A stretch of 64,000 bases of DNA from the NCBI RefSeq assembly GCF_030864355.1, contig NC_083395.1:1860001-1924000 (forward strand). The letters are read 5' to 3'. The position numbers were made by a program, and so were the translations under genes. Positions 32,777 through 45,059 of this stretch are shown piece by piece. How positions within the stretch are numbered: the first letter of the stretch is position 1; each line of letters begins with the position of its first letter. The DNA comes from Cutaneotrichosporon cavernicola. Lineage: Eukaryota > Basidiomycota > Tremellomycetes > Trichosporonales > Trichosporonaceae. The notes under the pieces are model-generated. The model had not been told where the DNA came from. It saw only the letters and a program-made list of their open reading frames with translations, and ran no database searches.

Positions 32777-34445
32777 CTACATCTGGTAGCGGAAGTCAGG
32801 GTGGCCCTCGAGAACCTTGCCGTCGCGGTCGGCCTTGCGGTTCTCGAGCTTGAAGTAGACCCAGAGGCCGAAGCAGCAGAGGATCGAGGCAGCGGTCATG
32901 GCGAGCGTGATGCGGATACCAGTGGGGTATCCGTGTGGCGCCTCCTTCTCGATGAACGAGACACCGGCGATGATGCCCGAGAGACCGCCGAATGCAACGA
33001 CAATGGCTGAGGTGTATCCACGCTTGCTCTGGCGGCGAATGGCGGTCTGAGCCCACGAGATGGCGAGGGGCATGTTGGCGTTGGAGCCACCGACAGCGAT
33101 GAAGACACCGGCGTAGCGCGCAGCGAGGTGAGAAGCACCCAGCTGGCTGTACATGCAAGTGCCGATGATGACCTGGAGAGAGTTGAGGGAAATGGCCAGA
33201 GCACGCTGGTGGTACCGGTCGGCGAGGATGGCGGTGGCCATGGCAGGAATCGGGACCCACACGTAGGGCGGGGCGACGAGAATGACGTTCTTGAACCCAT
33301 TGAAGCCCATCTGCTTAAGGATACGGGGAAGGAAGTAGCTGAGCGCGTAGGTCGAAGTGCCGGAAGTGCAGAAGATGTAGGCAAAGACCCAGAGCTTGAC
33401 GTCGCACACGTACGACCAGAACTTGGCCATGGTCATGGGGTCGTACTCGGCGTCACCGCGGTCGCGTTCAATACGGGTCTCGATGAGCTCCTTCTCCTCA
33501 GGCTTGAGGAACTTGGCCTTGTCGGGGAAATCGACGATGAAGAGCATACCGACGCAAGCGATGCTGTTGTCAGCCAAGTTTTGTTGGTGAAAAAAATGCG
33601 GGCGACTTACACCATGGTCATGATACCGTTGATGATGAAGATCCAGCGCCAACCACTGAGCCCGCCACGGCCGTGGAGCTGGGAGAGGCCGTAAGCCAGA
33701 GTGGCACTGAGACCGCACACAACCACGGACAGAACGTAGAAGAAAGTGGTACGCGTCGCCATCTGGTGGCGTGGGTACCAGCATGAAATGAGGTAGGTCG
33801 CACCCGGGAAAAGCGCACATTCAAAGAGACCGAGGACAGCACGCAGACCGATCAGTGCCTGCCATGTCTGGATGAAACCGAAGCACATCCTGCCGGTCAG
33901 CCTGTCATTCTAACCAATTCTGGTACTCACATCACAACACCCCAAAGGAAGCAAGCCATGCCGAGCCACCAGCGGGCACCGAACGCGCGGAGACCAAGTT
34001 GGGACTGGTGTTAGCCTCGATGTTTGAGGAAAAAATAAACGGAATTGGTGGCAGTGGCGGTGGCGGGAATGCGACAACCGGTTTCGTCTCTAGATCAAAC
34101 ACTCACTGGGATCTCAAAAATGATGTACGGGACGAAGAAAATCATGGTGGCGATACCATAACGGTTGTTACCGTTGACAAGGTCGAGCTCGGTGTTCATA
34201 GCTTGGTCGTTGGCGGCACGTGCGAGCGAGAGATTGGTACGGTCGATGAAACTGATACAGTAAAGGAGGGACAGGACCGGAATGAGGCGGCGGTCAACTT
34301 TGCGAGTGACTGAGCGAACGAACGCCGGCGAGTATCCATCGTCGATGTCGATGGGACCCTCGTTGACGCTGGTCACCTTCTCGTTCACCGCCACCTCGGC
34401 GACCTCGACATCGGCCTTGTAGTCGCTCTTCGATGTGGTCGTCAT
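32777..34445 (-). CDS. MFS permease, anion:cation symporter (Dal5) family
   Basis: Second Dal5-type carrier of the window. Model: complement(join(32777..33563,33611..33889,33931..34004,34107..34445)), 492 aa; ATG at 34445; introns of 47, 41 and 102 nt. TM1 region VTRKVDRRLIPVLSLLYCISFIDRTNL carries the family D-R. It is followed by YGIATMIFFVPYIIFEIP|SQLGLRAFGARWWLG across intron 1, RAVLGLFECALFPGATYLIS, CWYPRHQMATRTTFFY and GWRWIFIINGIMTMV|IACV. The C-terminal half has NANMPLAISWAQTAIRRQSKR and KRGYTSAIVVAFGG, characteristic of allantoate/tartrate/vitamin-type members. Substrate unknown. It has four exons, whereas the 26418-27881 paralogue is intronless, so they are not recent duplicates. 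Confidence 0.94.
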
Positions 34446-35852
34446 GATAGTAAGAGTGAGAGTGGGTGGAGTCAATGTTGAGGAACCTAGTCGCCGTGAG
34501 CTTATGTACCTTTCCCATGGTCATTGACCGAGCTGAAACGGATAAAGCTGTCGAGAGGAGAATGCTAACGTGGATGCAGTGGCCGATTTGCGTACATTCC
34601 GTATCACTTTCGCGCAAGCAAGTGCTGGGACCCCGTGGGCGGGTAATCCCCGCCTTGGGAAGCTTACACAACCATCGTGCGCCACCGTTTACCCGCGGGG
34701 GCCCGTTTAGGGATCTGGGGATCCCATCGCGCGCGGGGGGGGGGCGCTAGTCACCTCCGTGATGGGTGTGATCGTGCCTTGGATTTAACGAGCGGGCCAC
34801 TGGCCCCGGTGACAAACGCGCATCTAATCGGCATGAGTGGGCTGGATGTCAAACTGTGGCGTCGCTGTCGAAGTTGCTTATCCCGAGAATCAAGTCTTTC
34901 AGTTCGTAGGGTAGGGAAAAATGAATCTGGGGCCAAGCCGGAAAAAGCAAGATTGAGCCCACTTGGTCTCAACGCTTTGGCCAGCGTAACATTGCTCCAC
35001 GCAGGCACGTGCCGCCAATCCAATCGGGTTTGGGTGGTCTGATCGCATGCTGTGAGAGGGCAAGGCGAGCGAGCATATCGTAAGTTCTAACCGAGCCACG
35101 AGTAACCCAGATACGGGCACTGCTCGGTTGCGGAGCAGCGAGGGGATGAGGTCCAGAGTTGAGAGGTAATTGCGCGCTTTGCCACAATGTAATGCGAGTT
35201 AATTGCGCGCTTTGCCACAATGTAATGCGTTTCAAAACACTAGCACCGAATGCCGGTGCACGGACTTGTCAGCCTTGAATGTAGATGGAGCGGACGTAAA
35301 GCGGTGTGGACGGCCATGCAGCAAGACCTTGAACGTCCGGGCGGCGGAGGTGGGCACGGCGTCTGGCTAGGACTGACTGACATGCCGCGCACGTCCACTA
35401 TCTGGCATTGAGCGTGTGGCTGGTGTTGACTTGGCGTGGTGTTCGATTGGGGGTACGTGCTTGCGGGTAAACCACTTGAAATCAATTTACTTCCAACCAA
35501 TCATCTACATGCTGAAACGAACCCGTGAGGACCAGAACGAACAAGTTCAAATAGAATACTTGGAAATGGTAACTGGTTCGATAAGGCGATCGAGGCTCCA
35601 CCGAACCCGCACCGAACCGAAGCTGCATGTGACTCATGACAGATTACACATGTTATGAGCATGTGGACAGTCGCATTCGCAGAGCTTAATTCGGTTGCAC
35701 CGCAAGGGAATGCGCGGCGATGGCCGCAAGGGCTTGAGTCGATCGTCTTCACGGGCCGCCGGTTTAGTCAGCGTCGCGCTCATGCACATACATGTCCATC
35801 CATCAACATCAGCAGTGGAATGAAAGAGGTCAGACGAGTGGAAAAAAACAAC
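34446..35852. other. 1.4-kb spacer with direct repeat
   Basis: No gene seen. Contains a G9 run at 34736-34744 and the 30-bp duplication at 35167-35229. Confidence 0.5.
35167..35229. repeat. 30-bp direct repeat, 33-bp period
   Basis: TAATTGCGCGCTTTGCCACA... repeated exactly at 35167-35196 and 35200-35229. Confidence 0.96.
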
Positions 35853-35954
35853 TACGGCGAACGGGGTTCGAACCCGTGTCACACCCTAAACTGGTAAGCA
35901 GGAACTGCCAAACCGATGGGAAGGGTGAATCCTAAACCACTAGACGATCACCGT
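35853..35954 (-). tRNA. tRNA-Gly(CCC) with ~29-nt intron
   Basis: Acceptor ACGGTGA/TCGCCGT with A73; T-arm ACGGG-TTCGAAC-CCCGT; anticodon stem CACCC/GGGTG. The loop is TTCCCA + ~29-nt intron + A, giving CCC. A T7 terminator lies directly downstream (35842-35848). The long intron makes the identity a little less certain. Confidence 0.85.
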
Positions 35955-37081
35955 GACAGGAAAGCGGAGATGGCAAATGACGCAATGACGCAATTGCTGC
36001 AAGAAAGCCTCACGCCACAACGGAGCACCACGTGACCATTAGCCCTATTTACACGTGCGCGAGCCCGTTCTACTCAGGCCACCGCCATATTCTATCCAAA
36101 GTCGCGGGAGCGTACAACGCCGCGGGCGGTCCGCGGGCGGCTGCAGATACGTCAAATCGGCAGTTCCAACAAGGAACCTTCTATGTTAGAGATGTCAGAT
36201 TCGGTCAGGTGGTCCGCGGGGTGTGGCAGGTGGCGTAGCCTACGGTCTCCGGTAGTTAGAGGTGATTGATGTGGGCAAAGTCCATGTTCTGCAAGGTGCA
36301 GCGGCTCGTGCATGATTTCGTCGGAACGCAAGCTCAAAGTCAGCCGGGAGCAAACCCACATGGAAAGTGGAGGTTTGCTATGATGAGAGTGTTGCTGGAA
36401 TCTGCTGACGTAAGCCGTGATTTCTCCTCCCTTCTTTCATCTTGGGATGTCCGCACTGGACACTGTCGTCGGCTGCACTCTCACCGCTCCGCTGGTCCCA
36501 GATGGGCGCCAGGTGCATCGTAGGGGCATGGGCATGCCCATTCCCCAGGAACGCGGAGCACCGACGGCCCCGCAACTGCAATTCGAGCACGGTGGGCTTG
36601 GAAGACATGGAAGGGATGCGCATGTGGTCGTGGCGACTTTGCTCGACCGCTTATCTTCAAACCTGAGCCTGCCAGGCAACGGTGGCTTGGAAGCTCGGTA
36701 TTGGATCGTGATTAGAATTTTGCGGCAAGGGGTATTGCAAAATAGAAATCCCCGTTCTCATCGGGCCTCTATTCGAGGCCAGCTTTGCCGAAGTACTGAG
36801 TGTATTCGGGGCCCGTGGAGTCCTACGACCTGTGGCAGTGACACAGTCATGGAGCGCTTCGCCCTGTTGGGTCATGCCATTGCCGCCGGCACAGCTGGAG
36901 GCATGTGGTTTATTTACAGCTGTGCCGTGGGCGTCGGACTCACACTGTTGGACTTGCTAATGTACTGCGGGCAGTATTTATTCAACAGCTGGAATGTGGA
37001 GTACCACTTGCACATGCGGAGTCTCCAACCTCACCCTGACCACTGGCAACGTTAGAAATAGGCCCAATCGGCGCGCCTGTT

Positions 37082-37137
37082 AGGTCCGACCACATCGGCC
37101 TTTGAAGTACATAGGCAGCTCCGACGTGGTCGGACCT
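37082..37137. repeat. Perfect 12-bp-arm inverted repeat
   Basis: AGGTCCGACCAC at 37082-37093 and its exact reverse complement at 37126-37137, loop 32 nt. Isolated in non-coding DNA. Confidence 0.92.
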
Positions 37138-37941
37138 CGTTCGGGTTTTTCCCCCGGACTTCGGCAGCTCTCCACAACGTCTACCTCGACATGGCAACAG
37201 TGACTCACGATGTAGCATGCGCAATGACCCGAGCGCACAGACACTGGCGCTGATGTTATCAGCCAAAGCGACGCCATTGCTGATACACAACGGCGTGTAT
37301 GATACATCTGTACCTTGTATCTCTGATAACGGTAAATGTGCCCAACCCAGGGTTTTGCCTGAAGCTTTCAAGCCACTTGAACCGAAACCAGGATCGGCCA
37401 AGGCCGCCAGGATCAACTATCTCTGTACTGATCAGCGAGGTAGTGACGACGCAAGGTAAGATGAGGTCAGCTGACTCGAAAGCTGGCTGTGAAGGGATGC
37501 CGGCCTCATCGGGGCTCAAGGAACGAGACGAGTCAGGGTCCAGAGGTATATAGTTGTGGGAGCTTGGGACCTGAGGACTCGTCAGTGATGAGTGGCTTAC
37601 GAGCTGCGAGGGTTAGAATGACATGCCTCACAACCTGAACCCCGTGATCTAATGTACAGGCTGGGACAGCCGCAGGCAGGGAGATACCCTCGGCTTTGGG
37701 GGGCGCCGCGGAGTCACCACGCCGAATGCTGTCTCGTCCGCCCTGAACGGAGCGCATTGCCTAATCTCGTCTCTCACGCTGGGTGGGGGAAGTGGGTCAT
37801 CCGTACTCAATTTGCAAACCAGGTTTGAGACCCCGCGGCTATGCGAGTTCCCCTCCACTCGTAGGTAGCCAAGGCGAGGTACGCGGTGGGCTGTATGGGC
37901 CGTGCTGGTCGGCTACTCCCACCCTCCCGCCCTTGGCATCT

Positions 37942-37975
37942 CTTATCACCTAATGGCCAAACTACTACTTATCAC
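37942..37975 (-). promoter_or_regulatory. Paired GATA-factor sites at the purine permease promoter
   Basis: GTGATAAG occurs twice on the minus strand (37942-37949 and 37968-37975), 26 bp apart and about 110-145 bp before the ATG. HGATAR pairs are the usual targets of fungal nitrogen GATA activators (AreA/Gat1 type), which control UapA-class genes. Use here is inference. Confidence 0.55.
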
Positions 37976-38085
37976 CTCGCGATTCGAGCTCAATACGACG
38001 GATCCCATGGCCAATTGAGCTCACTCAGCCTCACTCCTCTTCACTCAACCCGGCCCTCACACACACACACCCACATTCACACAGC

Positions 38086-39867
38086 ATGACTACCCCAAGT
38101 ACCGCTTACGATGAGGACCAAAAGGTCGAGGCCAAGGTCGACATTCAGGACGTCGACGACTCTGCTGAAGGTGACCTCGCACACACCCCACGGACCAAGC
38201 GCCCTCTTGGTGTGCGGCTCAAAGAGTTTGGCGCGTCATTGAAATCCAAGGAAGCCTGGTTTGCAGACTACGACTACGGAGCACTGTTCATTCCCAACAT
38301 CCCGGGGCTGTTCAAGAAGCGCGAGCTTCCCTTCTACGGGCCAAACGACAAGCTGCCGTACCTCCTCATCATCATTCTCGGTCTTCAACAGTAAGTCATA
38401 TCCATCTTCTGTTAATCCTTTTTGCCGGAACCCTGGCTAACAACCAGCGCTCTCGCCATGGTTGGCGGTCTTGTCGTCCCTCCATTGCTGCTTGGTGGTG
38501 TCACCGGCGCCAACCTCCCTACCGAAGTCCAGCAGTACTTGATCTCGGCTTCTCTCATTTGGTGCTCGGTCGGAACAGTCATCCAGATTCAGCGCACACG
38601 TCTTTTCGGCACTCGTTACTACATCGGCACTGGTATTGTCTCTGTCACCGGCACTTCGTTCGCATTCGCCAACGTCGCCCTCAAGTATCTCCAGCAGTCG
38701 TACCAGAACGGGACTTGCCAAACGCTTCCCGATGGCACAAAGCTCCCATGCGAGTCCGAGTTTGGTGCCATTCTCGGCACAACGGTCGCCACCGGTGCAT
38801 TTGCTATCGCCCTTGCCTTTGTGCCTCCCCGCATTATCCGCAAGCTCTTCCCGCCCCTCATCTGCGGTCTCATGCTTACCCTCATCGGCGGTGTCCTCAT
38901 CACTTCGGGTGTGACCAACTGGGCTGGTGGCGCTGGCCCTTGCCGCACCAACCACGACATCAACTGCGTTGCTGGTAGCCAGGCTCACAGGTGGGGTTCC
39001 GCCCAGTTCCTCGGACTCGGTCTTTCGTGCTTTGTCGTCATCATCATCTGCGAGGTCTTCGGGTCCGCGTTCATGAAGTCGGCTGCCGTCTTCCTCGGTC
39101 TCATTGTTGGTCTCGCCATCGCTGCTGGTACCGGCTACTTCAACAGCAAGGTTATTAAGGAAGCACCTGGCGGCACTTTCCTCTTCGTCCACCGCTTCCC
39201 CCTGGCTGTTCGTGGCCAGCTTGTCCTTCCCATGATTGCCGCTTGGTGCATCATCATCGTCGAGTGCATCGGTAACATCACCGCGTCGTGCGATGTCTCG
39301 GGTCTCGAGATTGAGGGCGAGCGCTTCATGTCGCGCATCCAGGGCGGTATTCTTTCCGACTCCATCACCGCCACTATCGCTGGTCTCGTGACCGTCCCCG
39401 CCCTCACCACCTTTGCGCAGAACGCTGGTGTCATTGCTCTCACTCGCAATGCCTCGCGTTCATCCGGTTACGCTTGCGCCTTCTTCCTACTCCTTATGGG
39501 AATCATCGGCAAGTTTGGTGCAATCTTCGTTGCCGCTCCCCCCGCCGTCATTGGTGGTTTCACAACTTTCCTCTTCGGCGCCGTCACCACGTCTGGTCTA
39601 CGTGTCATGGCCTACGCCAAGTGGACTCGTCGCGACCGTTTCGTCGTTTCCGTCTCGGCTGCCCTGGGCTTCTCGTCCCTTTGCGTTCCCGACTGGTTTG
39701 GTTACATCTTCACGTACAAGGGCGACAACACTGGCCTCAAGGGTTTCATCCAGGCCATCACCCTCATCGTCCAGGAGCCGTACCTCATCGCTGCAGTCCT
39801 TGGCGTCTTCCTCAACGTTGTCCTCCCAGGGGAGAGCGAGGAAGAGGAGGTTGACAACACCCACTAA
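38086..39867 (+). CDS. Uric acid-xanthine permease, nucleobase-ascorbate transporter (NAT/NCS2)
   Basis: H+ symporter importing urate and xanthine at the plasma membrane. Model: join(38086..38390,38448..39867), 574 aa. The 57-nt intron interrupts the TM1 QH motif; splicing gives LQHALAMVGG. The NAT signature is FAQNAGVIALTRNASR (Q-N-x-G-x-x-x-x-T-R). The N-terminus has DYDYGALFIPNIP and FYGPNDKLP, like UapA/UapC. Helix 8 CDVSGLEIEGERFMSRIQGG carries the conserved E of the family. Its size equals that of the known Aspergillus transporters as I recall them. The Q..N..T-R form of the signature favours urate/xanthine over ascorbate or uracil specificity (family knowledge). Confidence 0.96.
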
Positions 39868-41038
39868 ACGTCGAAAGAAGGGTTCAGAAGATTCAACGAA
39901 TGGAGTCGAGAGGGTTGTACAGCACATAGTCCACACTTGCGACTGGCCGGCTGGGTTTGCAAGGTCAAAGTCGATGGTTAAATCGACGAGGGCACGGTTG
40001 GGGTCGGTCGGACGAGGATGGACGGGCATGGCGCCATGATAGCCTGCCGCGTACCAAAATACCTGCGCACCAATATGGGTTGTGCCATGCATTAGCAGTT
40101 GTCATTAGGTTACAATCAACGGTCGACGGTCGACGGAGCGGAGACGGAGGGGCGAAGAAGAGGCAAAAAAGCAAGTGATCGCGGCGGGTGACACGAAAGG
40201 CTGGCGAGTGAGTCAAGTAGAGTCTGAGGAGGCTACTATTCTGTTTCACTACTACATGCCCATCACTCACAGTACAATTGATAGGTGCGCAGCGTTGCGG
40301 GTTCGGATCTTGCACCATGACGAGCGCAAACAAGTACAACTGTTCCAGTGGAGGTGAGGAAGCGGAGCTGAGGGGTGATGGTGGTCTGTGTGTATTGTCC
40401 TGGGTGGTGAGTGGTGAGTGGAGGCAAGTTGATGGCGAGGGCCGCATTGTCCACCACACGACCAACACCCAACACACACTTGTCCTTCTCATCCTCGATC
40501 CATCCACCTGTCCTTTGGCATCACACTTGCCTTCCTTTCAATCGCTGTTACAGCTGGTATCCTTCTCCCACTCCTTCCCTCTCCACTCTTACGAACCAAC
40601 ATTACACACCCACAGCCCCAGCTCAGCCCACTTCCGCACGCACTTGCACCACTGCGCTCCACCCAACCCAGACCCATACCCACTCGATCAAGGCTGTCCA
40701 GCTCGGCTCCAGCCCACAATCCACACAACGAACAGCCGGAAGGCAGCACTCGACTCTCGGACGACACAGGTCCATCCGTAGCACCACTCGCAGCTTGCCA
40801 GCGACAAACTCCACTCGGGTTCCACGATACTAGTTTGGTGTCTGCGCCCTTCCAAATCGACATCCGACCTGATCGGACTTGTTACTCCCAGTCGCTCAAC
40901 CAACGCCCAGCGCCGCGTCATTATCGTTCCGGACCTTCCCTTTACCGCGGCAGCGCATACTCATCCACCGATCCGAAGTTTGTCTCACAGCCGGTCCACG
41001 TGACACTCAGGCATCCGTACATTCCCGACATTACTGCC
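39868..41038. other. Spacer; probable 5' leader of the basic protein gene
   Basis: The first part is the 3' flank of the permease gene. 40440-41038 is pyrimidine-rich (CAC/CTC tracts), as expected of a long 5' leader. No gene called. Confidence 0.45.
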
Positions 41039-42002
41039 ATGCCCGTCCGTCCCTCGAAACGTGCCGCAACCAAACGCAAGCCCCCACATGTGGCAGACCT
41101 GCTGCCCTGCGTGCCCGACATAGCCCCCGATGATAGAGCGAGCAACTTTTCCGCGCCTCCGTCCGATGTCAGCGAGGAGCCCATCGACGATTTGCTAGCT
41201 CGCCTGGGGAAGAGGTTGGAGTATGTCGACCCGCAGGTACGCTTTGCACAGTGGTACGCGGGTGAGTGATCATGTACGAGCAAGGTCTGACATGCAGATG
41301 TAGACAAGCACCTCAGAGCCGGCAGCCTTACGGATGTTTGGACGGACGACTCCTACGACGTGAGCTCATATGTGGGATGCAGGCCTGACGATTCAGAGCC
41401 CAGCCAACCTAACCAAGATCAGCCCAAAGATGACCAAGCAAGGCGTGAAGCGCAAAGGCGATGCCTTGGCAGAAGTTGCCCTTAAACCGAAGCGAAGCTG
41501 TCCGGGGCCCCCTGTTGTCAAAGAAGAGCCCAACGTTGAGCGCGCCGCAGCTAACAAGATAGCCGTCTCGAAGAAGACCATTACGGGGAGGAAAGCTACT
41601 GCCACTGGTACGCCTGCTGCGGCTCGCAAGGCAGCCGCAAGGCTGACGACGGCTATCAAACCTGCGATGAAAGCTCCGACCACAAAGCAGGCTGGCATAA
41701 AGCCTGCGTTTAAGCCCTCCACGGCTGCCGAGGGCGTCGCTGATCTCCTACCCAAGAAGAAGACGACTGCGCCGAAGCTTGCGCTTGTCCCTCCCCTGCC
41801 ACCGCCCGTACGCACTCGCACCTTCTATGCGCGGCGCGCAAAGGCGCCTGTCGAACCAGTATTAGACCTAGCTCCTGCAGTTGCTGTCTCATCTATCCTG
41901 AGCCCTCCTCCACAGTCTCCTGACCACACAACGGCGCTCGAGGCGGCACCCAAGGTCACGCGCGGGACTGGCCATCGGAAGGCCTCGGGGCAACGCAGGT
42001 AG
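41039..42002 (+). CDS. Unknown Lys/Ala/Pro-rich basic protein
   Basis: Function not recognised. Model: join(41039..41261,41298..41359,41397..42002), 296 aa, two canonical introns of 36 and 37 nt. It begins MPVRPSKRAATKRKPP (nuclear-localisation-like). The most structured part is EEPIDDLLARLGKRLEYVDPQVRFAQWYADVDKHLRAG, spanning intron 1. The rest is a disordered Lys/Ala/Pro tail (KKTITGRKATATGTPAAARK), histone H1-like in composition only. It probably acts in the nucleus (inference). The start is the first ATG after the leader. Confidence 0.75.
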
Positions 42003-42238
42003 TATCTCACGTGCTTCTTCAAATCCTACATCTAGACTCTCATCGACATGTTGTATAGAGTCATATTGTACAAATTACCCGCACTCCAGGATGAACACAA
42101 CCGAGGCTGGCGACACCGTCGTGACCATGCCTACTGATCATAGATCGCGTCCAGGTCGCGGCCCGAACGCATCAACCCCTGAGCCTTTCCGGCGATACTC
42201 TAAATTTACTCAAGACCCAAGATCGAAGATCGAAACAG

Positions 42239-43943
42239 TTAAGTGGCCATGACGGCAATGATCTGGGTGCGCGTCCCAGGCTTTTCGTCATTGTGGGCTT
42301 TCGCCTCCTGGCTTCGGCAGGTAAGGCTGTGCGTCCCGGGCTTGATGTCCTGTGACACGAGCTGTCGAGCGCCGACCGACACAAAGCCCCACCAACCAGT
42401 GAGAAGGGCTGCGTTACCCTCGTCATTGTCAACCCAGCACAGCAGGTCACCCATGTCGTGGCCCCACGAGCGGAGGAAGTAGAGGGAGATGGTGCCGTCG
42501 ACCACGGTGATGTTGGGGAACGTGATCTGCGAACCGGCGTTCTCGGACCTATAGTAAGCGCCTGACAGGCGGGCGGCTGTCGAAACCTTGGGCAACTCAC
42601 TTCCAGAACCACTTGTCGTTCCACTCGAACTGCTCATATCCATTATTGGCGCTTGGCTGGAGTTGGGGTTGCCCGTGCGCGCTGCCGTCCTGGATGCGAA
42701 CGCGGACACTGGAGCAGAAGGGCTTGGCGTCAGGCAGCAACTCCTGGTCTTCGATCCTCTGCCGGACGCGCAGGGGCGGCAAGGACCACGGGTCGTACGC
42801 CGATGGTAGTTGGCTCCCCCGAAAGCCGGTCACGGGTTCGGTAACGGCCTCGCGTACCAGCTGCTCCAAGACCCCGCCAGCACCCTGCACACGACATGCC
42901 TGCTGCAGGATGTAACGGAACACTGGGGTCAGCATCCAAGCTGACATGGTTACGCACTGATGTCGGCCATATACTGGTGGCCCTTCTGGTTCTGATGCGA
43001 GTAGTTGTCCGAAGGGACATAGTGGTCCTCGATCTCGTCGCGGTGCTGGAGCATGTAGCGGTACAGGAACGTGCGACTGCTGACGCGTGGGATGTCGTAG
43101 TACTCGCTGACGGTAGCGTGGGCGTCTGCACCAGTCATGTAGTGTTGAGGTCTCTGCCATGTGGACAAGAAGACAAGCGCGGCGTCGGGGTGGGTGTGGC
43201 CAATGGCGCGGACGAGGTGCTCAGAGTGCCAGATTGTGTCGAGCTTGTGCTGGGCGGCCATCTCGCTGAGGTCAGCCGCGTGCCTGCGTGTGGACTCACA
43301 TGATAGCGTCGTTTACGGCAAACTCGAGGAGGAACAGGTCTGTCCCCTCTGCTGTGTGGTGTGGGTAACAGGCGCCAAAGTAGTCGCTTCCAGTCGCTCC
43401 GATGGCGTTGTTCTCGAGGTGGACGTTGGCTTTGGGAAACGCGCGTTTGAGCTGCTCGGCGAGGAGGATGGGCCACGGCCGCCCTCCTTCTGGTATACTG
43501 TGTCCAAAGGTGATACTGCCACCGAGGACAGTGATGCCGACGCGCTCACCCGCGAGGAGTTTTTGTGCGACACGGCGAACGCGTATCCCACTCCCCTCGA
43601 ACCCGACACTCATATCAAGAGCTGTGCGGCCCCACCTGGCGTCGAGATCCTCCAGCAAAGTCGAGAGGTGGGGATCACACCTGCCATGCGCGACGACATA
43701 CGCGTTGGCTTGCTCTTCGAGAGTCTCGAGACGCTCGAGTTTGGCCTTGGTCACTTGATCGAGACCGAGACCCGGACGCACGGCCGAGACAACATAGTGC
43801 GCGACACCCGATACGATCTGTGGGTGTTGGAGGGTGGTGAAGAGGAGGGAGATGACGAGCACCCAGCTCGCGATAAGGGCCGCGTACAGACCCAGTCGAG
43901 CGCGCCTGGACGACGGCAACTGCAGAGAGAACTCGACGGCCAT
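42239..43943 (-). CDS. Membrane-anchored SGNH/GDSL-type hydrolase
   Basis: Model: complement(join(42239..42549,42602..42922,42958..43265,43300..43943)), 527 aa, three introns of 34-52 nt. A single N-terminal membrane anchor (residues ~16-37) gives a type II topology with the catalytic domain in the secretory lumen. SGNH blocks: ITVLGGSIT (Ser), NNAIGATGSDYF (Gly), LLEFAVNDAI (Asn) and DNYSHQNQKGH (Asp...His). The C-terminal ~200 residues (EQFEWNDKWFWK|SENAGSQITFPNI, DLLCWVDNDEG) look like a beta-sandwich accessory domain. It is likely a glycan or cell-surface ester hydrolase; the substrate is unknown. A similar architecture is known for fungal polysaccharide acetylesterases (comparison by architecture only). 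Confidence 0.9.
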
Positions 43944-45059
43944 GATGTGTGTGTTGCTAGTTCAAGTTCAAGTTCATAGTCAAAGGCGCGTGGGTTGTAG
44001 TGGACTCTAAGTGGGTTGGGTACCATATATGGTTACCGTAACTAAAGTGTAGAGTTTGCTACCGTAACGCGACGTGGTGATACGGTTGTCAAGGTCGGTG
44101 GGGTGCCCAACTGCGTTTTTGGTTTGGTTTGTGGATTAGTAGATGTGCCTGTCTGGCCTGTCAAGGTGTCGGTGTCAAGCCTCCCGCCTGGTCCTGAAAC
44201 AGAATACGAGGCACAGGCTCAAGCTACACTCGGTCTGACACTTGCAAACGCTTTTGCGGTCCCAAGGCCCATGGTTCTTGGTGGGGGCACTTGTCAAAAC
44301 GCTCATTTTCTGGAACATGACCCTCGGTGGAGGGGGGTAGGCAAGTTTACGCAAGGTCTCCGTACACGTTTTCTGACACTTCCAGGCGACTCTGGGGCCT
44401 TAGTTACACTGTTATCACCTTTCGCGCGATCTCTAAAATCATCAGTTCCCACGATATTAGACTATTAGACTCGGAACTTCTCACTGACTTTGTCCGTTTT
44501 GGAGACGCAGTTGCGCGCTGGCTGGCCTTGCCATATATCATCAGTTTAAGACGATGGAGGAGGAAGGGGTGACATCTATTTCCATCCTCGACCGCTCTTT
44601 TCTTCTCTCTCCTGCTTTCTCCCTCTCTCCCTCTCTCTCTTGCTTTCTCCCTCTCTCCCTCTCTCTCTTGCTTTCTCCCTCTTCCTCTCTTGCTTTCTCC
44701 TCTACCCCTCTTGCCAGGCCAATACACTCCCCACCCATACCTCGAGACCAGATCTGAGGGTCGGCTGGTGACCTGCACCCACTACCGAAGCGTTCTTGTC
44801 CAAATACTTGCGAGACAACATCCATCATCAACATGTCAACATCTCATATCGCCGATGAGACTAGAACGCAATGTTGACTGGGAGTCGTATGCGTAAACCA
44901 GGTCCAGGTCCAGGTCCACATTCACATTCACTCACATTCAGCTGACCTCCACTTGCACACCCACCTTGACCTCTCCATTCACCTCCACCCCCACCCACCC
45001 CCACCTTCTCCCACGCGAAACCACTGACGCTCACTCATCATTGACGCCTGACGCCGACC
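43944..45059. other. Gene-free spacer with CT-rich tract
   Basis: No gene. 44585-44700 is a (CTCTCT/TTGCTTTCTCCCT) low-complexity tract. 44910-45010 is a CAC/CCA-rich leader-like stretch. Confidence 0.5.
44585..44700. repeat. CTCT/TTGCTTTCTCC tandem low-complexity tract
   Basis: About four imperfect copies of a CTCTCTCTTGCTTTCTCCCT unit. Confidence 0.88.

Larger units (their letters stand above)
35955..38085. other. 2.1-kb spacer upstream of the purine permease
   Basis: A 212-codon open frame at 36417-37055 (+) has codon use unlike the real genes, no recognisable domain and no splice context, so no gene is called. A strong inverted repeat (37082-37137) and promoter GATA sites (37942-37975) are listed separately. 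Confidence 0.45.

Noticed and set aside
36417..37055. 212-codon plus-strand ORF
   Set aside because: AT-richer, atypical codon use, no domain, no splice context and no start context.
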